Below, one piece after another: positions 27,953-37,903 of a stretch of DNA of 64,000 nucleotides (position 1 is the stretch's first letter; each line of letters starts with the position of its first letter). The stretch covers positions 310,001 to 374,000 of the forward strand of contig JADFDM010000002.1 in the NCBI GenBank assembly GCA_018262795.1, read 5' to 3'. The position numbers were made by a program, and so were the translations under genes. The notes below the pieces were generated by a model. It worked only from the letters and a program-made list of their open reading frames with translations. It made no database searches and was not told the DNA's origin. This DNA is from Sphingobacteriales bacterium. Lineage in GTDB: Bacteria; Bacteroidota; Bacteroidia; Chitinophagales; LD1.

Positions 27953-29296
27953 ATGCAAAGATTTACCGGGGTGTTGGGCATGGTGTTTTTGGTTGGTTTC
28001 GCTTACCTACTGTCCAATAACAAAAAGAAAATAAACTGGCGCTTGGTCGGCACAGGGCTTTCGCTTCAGTTTGTTTTTGCCATTTTGGTTTTGAAAGGAA
28101 GTATGCTGTCGGCTTACTTCCCCCCTCTCGGTTGGCCAAAGGTATTTTTCAATTTTGTGAGCAAAGGCTTCGTTAAAATTCTTGACTTTACTACCAGTGG
28201 GGCGGTATTCGTGTTTGGCGATTTAGCTAAAGCTCCCGGAGCAAACGGCTCTATCGGTTTCTTCTTTGCCTTTCAGGTGTTGCCCACTATTATCTTCTTC
28301 TCGTCAGTGATGAGTATTTTGTACCACCTCGGCATTATGCAGCGAGTGGTGCAGGGGATGGCTTGGGTGATGTATAAACTGATGGGCACTTCAGGGGCGG
28401 AAAGTTTATCGTGCACCGCCAATATTTTTGTGGGGCAAACAGAAGCTCCTTTAATGATTCGGCCATTTATAAAGAACATGACCATGAGCGAACTGCTAGC
28501 CATTATGATTGGCGGTATGGCCACCATTGCCGGTGGTGTGATGGCAGCTTATATACAAATGTTAGGAGCCTCTTTTGCTGCGGCTAAAGGCATAGACATA
28601 CTTTCCGCCAAAGTTGAATTTGCCGAACAATTATTGGGGGCCAGCATCATGGCTGCCCCTGGTGCATTAGTGATGGCAAAAATAATTTGGCCCGAAACAG
28701 ATGAGCCGGTAACCAAGAGCGGGGTAAAAGTAGAGGTGGCCAAAACAGCCGAGAACGTCATAGAGGCCGCAGCCGAAGGAGCCGGAAGTGGTTTACAGTT
28801 AGCCTTAAATGTAGGTGGAATGTTGCTGGCCTTTATCGCCTTGATTGCCATGTTTGACTGGGGCTTTGAAAAAATTGGCGCTATCACTCACCTCAACGAC
28901 TGGTGCCTGTCGCATTACGGCTCTCCGCTTCGCTTAGAATTAATCTTCGGCATGGTGTTACAATATCTTGGCATAGTCATCGGCATTCCGCCTGCTGACG
29001 CTTTTCAGTTTGGGAGCCTGCTTGGAACAAAGGTGGTGCTGAATGAGTTTGTGGCTTATTCGCAGCTATCTGACATGATTACCCAACACAAAATATTATT
29101 CGACAAAACGATGTTCATGAGCACCTTCGCACTTTGCGGCTTTGCCAACTTCTCCTCCATCGCTATTCAAATTGGCGGATTAAGCCCATTAGCGCCTGAG
29201 CGAAGAAGCGACCTTGCAAAGTTAGGCTTGCGTGCTGTGGCCGGAGGCACTTTGGCCAATTTGATGACGGCCACCATTGCGGGTATTCTTCTCTAA
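27953..29296 (+). CDS. Concentrative nucleoside transporter (NupC/CNT family)
   Basis: SVMSILYHLGIMQRVVQ, GQTEAPLMIRPFIKNMTMSEL, CGFANFSSIAIQIGGLSPLAPERRSDLAKLGLRAV. Confidence 0.95.
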   Translation: MQRFTGVLGMVFLVGFAYLLSNNKKKINWRLVGTGLSLQFVFAILVLKGSMLSAYFPPLGWPKVFFNFVSKGFVKILDFTTSGAVFVFGDLAKAPGANGSIGFFFAFQVLPTIIFFSSVMSILYHLGIMQRVVQGMAWVMYKLMGTSGAESLSCTANIFVGQTEAPLMIRPFIKNMTMSELLAIMIGGMATIAGGVMAAYIQMLGASFAAAKGIDILSAKVEFAEQLLGASIMAAPGALVMAKIIWPETDEPVTKSGVKVEVAKTAENVIEAAAEGAGSGLQLALNVGGMLLAFIALIAMFDWGFEKIGAITHLNDWCLSHYGSPLRLELIFGMVLQYLGIVIGIPPADAFQFGSLLGTKVVLNEFVAYSQLSDMITQHKILFDKTMFMSTFALCGFANFSSIAIQIGGLSPLAPERRSDLAKLGLRAVAGGTLANLMTATIAGILL

Positions 29297-29325
29297 ATCA
29301 TTTATTCCGATTGTATTTTTGCCAC

Positions 29326-30816
29326 ATGGGTATTCCATCTTCCATTGCAAACCTTGCTGCCAAGTTCATTGTTCCGCGCATTTACAGGGAACAGCAAAAC
29401 GCAGTGGAGATTCAGCAATCACTTCTTCAAAAATTTATCCAAGAAGCTACAGCCACCACTTTCGGGAAGGAACATCAATTCCATTTGCTAAACAACTATA
29501 GCGAATTCAAATCGGCTGTGCCCGTATGTGATTACGAAGACCTTAAAAACCATATCGAACAAATTGCCAAAGGCGAGCAAAATGTGCTGTGGCCGGGCGC
29601 TCCATTATATTTCTGCAAAAGTTCGGGAACCACCTCCGGCACTAAATACATTCCGGTTACCCAACCGCAGATAATGGAAATGATTCGTGCCGCCCGAAAC
29701 TCCTTGCTGATGTATGTAGCCGAAACCGGGAAGGCTGACTTCTTTAACCACAAAATGATGTTTCTGCAAGGTTCTCCGGAGTTAGAACGCTATGGAGTTA
29801 TTCCTACCGGAAGACTAAGCGGTATCGCCTATCATCACGTTCCCTCCTTTGCCCACCACAGCCGGATGCCTTCTTACGAAGTAAATTGCATGGCCGACTG
29901 GGAGGAAAAAGTGGAAGCCATTGCCCACGAAACGAGCAAAGAGAGAATGAGCCTTATCAGTGGAATACCCCCCTGGTGTGTGATGTATTTTGAGAAACTG
30001 CGAGAAGTAACGGGCAAGGAGTTTATCAAAGACATTTTCCCAGACTTTAGCGTGTTTGCTTATGGTGGAGTCAACTACGAGCCTTATCGAAATAAAATTG
30101 AAAAACTCATCGGCTTTCCGATTGATTCTATTGAGACCTATCCCGCCAGTGAGGGATTTATCGCCTTTCAAGACTCACAAAAGGAAACCGGCTTGCTGCT
30201 CAATATAAACGGAGGTATTTTTTATGAGTTTGTGAAGGCCGAAGATGCTTTCAAAGAAAACCCCGAAAGAATAACATTGGAGGAGGTGGAACTGGAAACC
30301 AACTATGCGCTTATACTAAGCACCAATGCCGGCCTGTGGGCTTACGAACTTGGCGATACCGTAAAGTTTGTGTCAACGAACCCCTACCGAATCATGTTCA
30401 CAGGCCGGGTAAAGCATTTTATCTCTGCTTTTGGGGAGCATGTAATTGGGGAAGAAGTTGAGTTTTCTCTACGCCATGCCATGATAGATTTCCATGCCGG
30501 TGTCACCGAATTTACAGTCGCTCCACAGGTCAATCCTTCCGATGGTTTGCCCTATCACGAATGGTTCATTGAGTTCAGTCATACTCCTGACAATACAGAA
30601 TTATTTGCTGCGTCTATTGATCACTGGTTGCAACAACGCAATGCCTACTACCGCGACCTCCGCACCGGGCACGTATTGCAACAGTTAAAGATTACTGCAC
30701 TAAAGCCTAACACCTTTGTCAATTACATGAGGAAACAAGGAAAACTTGGCGGGCAAAACAAAGTGCCACGACTGACGAATGACCGCCTGATAGCGGAGGA
30801 ACTGATTAGAGCTTAG
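29326..30816 (+). CDS. GH3 auxin-responsive promoter-family protein (acyl-adenylating/amido synthetase-like)
   Basis: LYFCKSSGTTSGTKYIPVT, YPASEGFIAFQD, YELGDTVKFVSTNPYRIMFTGRVKHFISAFGEHV. ATG at 29326. Confidence 0.9.
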   Translation: MGIPSSIANLAAKFIVPRIYREQQNAVEIQQSLLQKFIQEATATTFGKEHQFHLLNNYSEFKSAVPVCDYEDLKNHIEQIAKGEQNVLWPGAPLYFCKSSGTTSGTKYIPVTQPQIMEMIRAARNSLLMYVAETGKADFFNHKMMFLQGSPELERYGVIPTGRLSGIAYHHVPSFAHHSRMPSYEVNCMADWEEKVEAIAHETSKERMSLISGIPPWCVMYFEKLREVTGKEFIKDIFPDFSVFAYGGVNYEPYRNKIEKLIGFPIDSIETYPASEGFIAFQDSQKETGLLLNINGGIFYEFVKAEDAFKENPERITLEEVELETNYALILSTNAGLWAYELGDTVKFVSTNPYRIMFTGRVKHFISAFGEHVIGEEVEFSLRHAMIDFHAGVTEFTVAPQVNPSDGLPYHEWFIEFSHTPDNTELFAASIDHWLQQRNAYYRDLRTGHVLQQLKITALKPNTFVNYMRKQGKLGGQNKVPRLTNDRLIAEELIRA

Positions 30817-30970
30817 AGGTTGACCGAGATTCAACATTCGCAATTCATCCTTCAATATTTGACATTCACTATTAAACCTTCAATCCTTCTTGTTTGCAGA
30901 CCTATTGACCTTTGGAGAATAGCCATACTGCCATTTTTCCATCCCTTTCTGAAACCTTTTCAGTCAAAAC

Positions 30971-31012
30971 TGCCAAAACTGCACATCTGAAGTGATGGCA
31001 CGAACTCTGCTA
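30971..31012 (+). promoter_or_regulatory. Candidate sigma-54-like (-24/-12) promoter of groESL
   Basis: TGGCACGAACTCTGCT (from 30996): GG and GC separated by exactly 10 nt, 50 nt before the groES ATG; TGCCAAAA at 30971-30978 upstream. Confidence 0.5.
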
Positions 31013-31061
31013 TATTCGCTCGCCTAAATTCATCATTGTTTAACTTAAAAAACGTAATACT

Positions 31062-31340
31062 ATGGCAGATGTAAAAATCAAACCTTTAGCAGACAGAGTG
31101 CTGGTAAAGCCTGCAGAAGCAGAAACCAAAACAGCGGGCGGAATCATTATTCCCGATACCGCTAAAGAAAAACCCCAACGCGGAACCGTAGTGGCTGCTG
31201 GTCCCGGCAAGAAAGATGAGCCTGTAACAGTAAAAAAAGGCGATTCAATCCTGTATGGCAAGTACTCCGGTACCGAAATACAAGTAGATGGGCAGGAGTA
31301 CCTGATCATGAGAGAGTCTGACATTTTTGCAATCCTTTAA
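31062..31340 (+). CDS. groES: Co-chaperonin GroES
   Basis: [44 protein letters not shown]. Confidence 0.99.
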   Translation: MADVKIKPLADRVLVKPAEAETKTAGGIIIPDTAKEKPQRGTVVAAGPGKKDEPVTVKKGDSILYGKYSGTEIQVDGQEYLIMRESDIFAIL

Positions 31341-31395
31341 TTTAAATCATACCCTTTTGGATATGATTTCTTTATTTCAATTAATCAAAAACTAA

Positions 31396-33057
<1,662 letters not shown>

Positions 33058-33080
33058 GCAGCATCCCGTTCAACACAACA

Positions 33081-33113
33081 AAAAACCTCTTCGGATTCCG
33101 GAGAGGTTTTTTT
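33081..33113 (+). terminator. groEL terminator
   Basis: AAAACCTCTTCGGATTCCGGAGAGGTTTTTTT hairpin and T-tract. Confidence 0.85.
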
Positions 33114-33503
33114 ATGAGGGAAAGCAAGGGTTATAGCTTCTTTTCAGTATTCGCCTGCATACTGAATTTCAAATAATTGTTGAGAGCAGTCTGCCGCGTA
33201 CGAACTTCGGTCTGCGGTAAACTCTTACTTGTCGGAAGGCATAACTCCAGCGCAGTATCCTGAAGATACCTATTAACCAATGAGAAGTCGGATTGAAATC
33301 CCGCCTTAATATTTTCAACAAAAGGATGCATTTGCCGAGCCGATATGTAATGTGTCCGAGGCCAAAATAGAAAAGTTCACCCATATTCCCGCAGTTTTAT
33401 TTTGAAATTAGTTTCAGCCCTACTTTTCTATTGGAGAATGTTCTTCATCCGCTCGGCTTATTCCAAAAAAAATGCCTACTTCGTGCCATAAACAAAGTGA
33501 ACG

Positions 33504-33899
33504 ATGAACGTAAAAATACTGAGTGCTTTAAACCGATGGAATCCCGAAATCAAACTGACCGTTAAAGCACGGTTTATAAAAAAGGGAACGGAAGAGCCAA
33601 TCACCGGTCAACAATATACTGCTCGTCTTTATGACCGGGATCTCATCACCTCTGATGACTACTTAGGCCATGCTAAACTGAATGAGAAAGGAGAGGCACA
33701 TATTCAATTTTACCCAACTGACATCATCAAATATGATTTGGGATTCGAGAAACTACCTGACCTCTATATCCTGCTTTTTAAAGGAGATGTAGTTCATTTT
33801 CAAACCCAAGTATGGGATGATGTGGACTTCGATAAAATAGGCACCTTGGATATGAAAGAAGGGGAAGTGTTGGATTTCGGAACGTACTTGGTGGACTAA
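33504..33899 (+). CDS. Hypothetical protein
   Basis: 131 aa ORF MNVKILSALNRWNPEIKLTVKARFIKKGTEEPITGQQYTARLYDRD..., beta-rich; no family recognised. Confidence 0.6.
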   Translation: MNVKILSALNRWNPEIKLTVKARFIKKGTEEPITGQQYTARLYDRDLITSDDYLGHAKLNEKGEAHIQFYPTDIIKYDLGFEKLPDLYILLFKGDVVHFQTQVWDDVDFDKIGTLDMKEGEVLDFGTYLVD

Positions 33900-33991
33900 A
33901 CTTGACGAAGATCATTTTACTTTCTTCTCAAAATCATGGGTAACGCAGCGAATTTGTGTAATCTTCGCTGCACAAAATTTATTGAGCATCA

Positions 33992-35140
33992 ATGGTTATT
34001 GGTATTTTAAAAGAGAAGGAAAGTGAAAACAGAGTTTCCGCTTTACCTGAAATTACAGCGGCTCTCGTAAAATTAAATGTGGAAGTTTGGATTGAAAGTG
34101 GAGCCGGTGTTTTAGCATTTGCAAATGATAAAGATTACAGCTGCACCGGAGCAAAAATAAAAGCGAGAAGCGAAGTGCTCTCCACATCAGACATTGTGCT
34201 TACTATCCACCCTCCCACAGAGGCAGATATCTCCATAATGAAACCGGAGGCGGCACTCATCGGTATTTTTCAGCCCTTATTTAATTTTGAATTCATGATG
34301 GAATGTGCAGTAAAAAATCTGCTCACATTCTCCTTAGACATGATACCGCGCACTTCACGTGCTCAAGCCATGGATGTGCTTAGTTCCCAAGCCAGTATAG
34401 CCGGGTATAAAGCAGTGATTCTTGCGGCCTCTGTTTACCCTCATTATTTCCCGATGTTGAGTACTTCTGCCGGCACTGTTGCTCCTGCTAAAATTTTGAT
34501 ATTGGGTGCCGGAGTAGCCGGGCTACAAGCTGTAGCTACCGCCAAACGATTGGGAGCAGTAGTGGAAGTATTCGATACCAGAGCCGCTGCAAAAGAGGAA
34601 GTAATGAGCCTCGGAGCTAAGTTTGTAGAAGTAGAAGGTGCCGCAGATGCCACCAAAGCAGGTGGATATGCCGTAGAGCAAACAGAAGACTACAAGCAAA
34701 AACAAAAGAATAAAATTGCCGAATCTATTGCCAAAGCAGATGTAGTGATTACCACCGCACAAATCCCCGGCAAGCAAGCCCCCATTCTGATTACCCGCAC
34801 TATGGTAGAAGCGATGAAGGCAGGCTCAGTGATTATTGACCTTGCGGCTTCTACAGGCGGCAACTGCGAACTAACTAAAGACAACAAAACAGTAGTGCAC
34901 CAACAAGTTTCAATCATAGGCAATTCCAATCTCCCCTCTTCGGTGCCTTGCGATGCCAGCAAGTTGTATGGAAAGAACATCCTGAATTTTCTGAAGTTGA
35001 TGATTGACAATACCGGCACTTTGAATTTCAACTTTGAGGATGACCTCATCAAAGGAACCTGCATGACTCATGAAGGTAAAATAGTAAACCAAAGAGTTCG
35101 TGAAAAAGTAAGCGAATTGGAAATGGAAAATGCCTGCTAA
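33992..35140 (+). CDS. pntAA: NAD(P) transhydrogenase subunit alpha (part 1)
   Basis: GILKEKESENRVSALPEITAALVKLNVEVWIESGAG; ILGAGVAGLQAVATAKRLGAVVEVFDTR. Confidence 0.95.
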   Translation: MVIGILKEKESENRVSALPEITAALVKLNVEVWIESGAGVLAFANDKDYSCTGAKIKARSEVLSTSDIVLTIHPPTEADISIMKPEAALIGIFQPLFNFEFMMECAVKNLLTFSLDMIPRTSRAQAMDVLSSQASIAGYKAVILAASVYPHYFPMLSTSAGTVAPAKILILGAGVAGLQAVATAKRLGAVVEVFDTRAAAKEEVMSLGAKFVEVEGAADATKAGGYAVEQTEDYKQKQKNKIAESIAKADVVITTAQIPGKQAPILITRTMVEAMKAGSVIIDLAASTGGNCELTKDNKTVVHQQVSIIGNSNLPSSVPCDASKLYGKNILNFLKLMIDNTGTLNFNFEDDLIKGTCMTHEGKIVNQRVREKVSELEMENAC

Positions 35141-35179
35141 TTACTCCTCTTTTTTCTTTCAAAAGCAAATACAAACTAT

Positions 35180-35482
35180 ATGGATAATATCCTAAGCGCC
35201 ACCGATATGCAAATGGTGTATATCGTGGTATTAATGATTTTTTTGGGCATCGAAATTATTTCGCACGTGCCATCTATTCTGCATACTCCACTGATGAGCG
35301 GTGCCAATGCGATTCACGGAGTGGTAATACTTGGAGCTATCATAGTAATGGGGCAAGCCGACCCTGACAACTATGGGGCTTTAGTGTTGGGATTTTTTGC
35401 CGTGTTTTTGGGCACGCTGAATGTGGTGGGCGGCTTTTTAGTAACCGACCGTATGTTAGAGATGTTTAAACGGCATAAATAA
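35180..35482 (+). CDS. pntAB: NAD(P) transhydrogenase subunit alpha (part 2, membrane)
   Basis: FLGIEIISHVPSILHTPLMSGANAIHGVVILGA. Confidence 0.95.
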   Translation: MDNILSATDMQMVYIVVLMIFLGIEIISHVPSILHTPLMSGANAIHGVVILGAIIVMGQADPDNYGALVLGFFAVFLGTLNVVGGFLVTDRMLEMFKRHK

Positions 35483-35544
35483 ATGAAACTATCTACCACC
35501 CGTCTCATTGCGGTAGGCAGCGCTTAATTATCTAAAATTTTATC

Positions 35545-36936
35545 ATGGATTTTCTTTCGTTCGATATTTTATCAATAACATATCTCGTAGCTTCGGTCAC
35601 ATTTATCCTCGGACTTAAAATGTTAGGGCACCCCGATACTGCCCGAAAAGGGAATCTGATTGCAGCAGCTGGAATGGGAATTGCTATTTTCTCCACCATC
35701 TTTTTATATAATGAAGGCGGGGTATATCTATCCAACCGGCTTTGGATTTTCGGTGGATTGTTTGCCGGCATTTTAGTTGGCACTTATGCAGCTCGGGTAG
35801 TGCAGATGACTCAAATGCCCGAAATGGTTTCTGTGTTCAACGGGATGGGAGGAGCTTGTGCCGCATTAATTGCCACAGTAGAAGCCACCCGGCATGCCGA
35901 TGAACCTCGATTGAAAATGCTGGCGATTGTAGCGGGATTAATCATCGGTACCATTTCGTTCTCCGGCTCCATTATTGCTTGGGGAAAACTGAGCGGAAAA
36001 ATTCGTGACCGCTCCTTTAAAGGGCAACAGGTAATCAGCCTTAGTTTGCTCGCTACTATCATCGGCATAGGTGCTTATATGATTTTGGGGAATGCCCCTG
36101 CCGGCACTATTTATTTAGAGATTGCTCTTTGCTTTGTTTACGGGGTGCTTTTTGTGCTTCCAATAGGTGGTGCCGATATGCCGGTAGTTATTTCTCTGCT
36201 GAACTCATTTACTGGAATAGCCGCTGCTTGTGGCGGATTTTTATACGACAATAAAGCGATGCTCACCGGTGGTATTCTCGTAGGTTCGGCCGGAACCATT
36301 CTCACAATCTTAATGTGCAAAGCCATGAACCGTTCGCTGCTAAACGTGCTGATTGGTTCCTTCAGTGCCAAACAGTCGGGAAATGAAGAAGGACCGGAAG
36401 GCGGTCACGTGAAAGAAATGACACTAACCGATGCAGCTATGATGATGAGCTATGCTAAAAAAGTAATGATTGTGCCGGGCTATGGTTTAGCCGTAGCGCA
36501 AGCACAGCACACTTGCCACGACTTAGAAAAGGTTTTGGAAGAAAAAGGGGTGGAAGTGAAGTATGCGATTCATCCGGTGGCAGGTCGTATGCCCGGTCAC
36601 ATGAATGTGCTTCTTGCTGAAGCCGATGTACCTTACCCTAAGTTGCTTGAAATGGATGATGCTAATGCGGAGTTTAGCTCTACAGATGTGGTGGTGGTGT
36701 TGGGGGCTAACGATGTGGTAAATCCCGCGGCAAAAACAAATCCCTCCTCCCCTATTTACGGCATGCCCATTTTAGATGTAGAGAAGGCTAAAACCATTAT
36801 CGTGAATAAGCGCACTATGCAAACCGGTTATGCCGGCATCCAAAACGAACTCTTCTACAATCCAAAAACATCTATGTTGTTTGGAGATGCAAAAGCTGTA
36901 CTGCAACAACTGATTGCTGAGGTGAAAGCGAATTGA
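35545..36936 (+). CDS. pntB: NAD(P) transhydrogenase subunit beta
   Basis: GLKMLGHPDTARKGNLIAAAGMGIAI; VPGYGLAVAQAQHTCHDLEKVLEEKGVEVKYAIHPVAGRMPGHMNVLLAEADVPY. Confidence 0.96.
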   Translation: MDFLSFDILSITYLVASVTFILGLKMLGHPDTARKGNLIAAAGMGIAIFSTIFLYNEGGVYLSNRLWIFGGLFAGILVGTYAARVVQMTQMPEMVSVFNGMGGACAALIATVEATRHADEPRLKMLAIVAGLIIGTISFSGSIIAWGKLSGKIRDRSFKGQQVISLSLLATIIGIGAYMILGNAPAGTIYLEIALCFVYGVLFVLPIGGADMPVVISLLNSFTGIAAACGGFLYDNKAMLTGGILVGSAGTILTILMCKAMNRSLLNVLIGSFSAKQSGNEEGPEGGHVKEMTLTDAAMMMSYAKKVMIVPGYGLAVAQAQHTCHDLEKVLEEKGVEVKYAIHPVAGRMPGHMNVLLAEADVPYPKLLEMDDANAEFSSTDVVVVLGANDVVNPAAKTNPSSPIYGMPILDVEKAKTIIVNKRTMQTGYAGIQNELFYNPKTSMLFGDAKAVLQQLIAEVKAN

Positions 36937-37035
36937 AAGGAATTTGGCGTTTCCGTGCCTTTCGGCACTCAACATGTATCACGGAATACTTTCAACTGCT
37001 ATTACACCAGCTTCAACTGTATTTTCGAAGAACAA

Positions 37036-37551
37036 CTAAACTGCCACCCCCTTTTTTTCGAGTATAATTACCTCAAAGTCGTAGCGATGTTTTTCATCGG
37101 CAAAGTGGCGCTCGCGATGTATTGGTTGCCATTTAGAACGTAACACTTCCGGGAAAAAAGTATCAGCATGTTGAAATACATGATGCACTTTCGTGAGATA
37201 AATACGGTCGGCAAGGTCAAAAAACTGGCGATAGATTTCACCTCCGCCAATAACCATCAACTCGGTCTCCTCATTCGCTTCGGCAAACCGCAGCCCTTCC
37301 TCAACATTGGAAACTATCTTGCAACCGGGTGCAGTAAAACCCTCTTGGCGACTCACCACCAAGTTCACACGTCCGGGCAGCGGTCTGAATTTTCTGGGAA
37401 TACTTTCGTACGTTTTTCTTCCCATCAGCACATGATGCCCCATGGTAATGGCCTTAAAATATTGCATATCTAAGGGTAAGCGCCACAGCAAATCTCCTCC
37501 TCTGCCAATGGCGTTATTCTCCGATACCGCAACCACAATAGAAATTTTCAT
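37036..37551 (-). CDS. folA: Dihydrofolate reductase
   Basis: ISIVVAVSENNAIGRGGDLLWRLPLDMQYFKAITMGHHVLMGRKTYESI...VIGGGEIYRQF. Confidence 0.95.
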   Translation of the reverse strand: MKISIVVAVSENNAIGRGGDLLWRLPLDMQYFKAITMGHHVLMGRKTYESIPRKFRPLPGRVNLVVSRQEGFTAPGCKIVSNVEEGLRFAEANEETELMVIGGGEIYRQFFDLADRIYLTKVHHVFQHADTFFPEVLRSKWQPIHRERHFADEKHRYDFEVIILEKKGVAV

Positions 37552-37903
37552 CGCTACAAAGTAAGCTAAAAAGTGTAAGTGTACAGAAAGTTGCAGATTC
37601 AGAAAAAATAAAAAAGTGAATCATTATAAGCAGTCTCCGGCTAAATTTTATCGCAGATATTTGCAGCTACAGTAATTACTATTCAGGGGTCTTTCTTTAC
37701 CAATTTCTATAGGAAATAAATTAGTGGATAAATGTGGACAGTCTTCAAAAATATAAGGATCAAGTGGGAATGAAATATCGTTTGATGTCTTTGAATTTTT
37801 CTCTTTTGCAGGCGAAAATGAAGCCTTGAATGATAGAGCGTAAAACAGCAACGATTAATTGCCATAATTTGAGTACCGGGAAATTTCAATTAAATTGTAG
37901 TAG

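Noticed and set aside
37552-37903. Small ORFs 37648-37851 and 37707-37889 in the folA-rel gap
   Set aside because: Two overlapping short minus ORFs in an AT-rich promoter region; no protein-like pattern or supporting signal.
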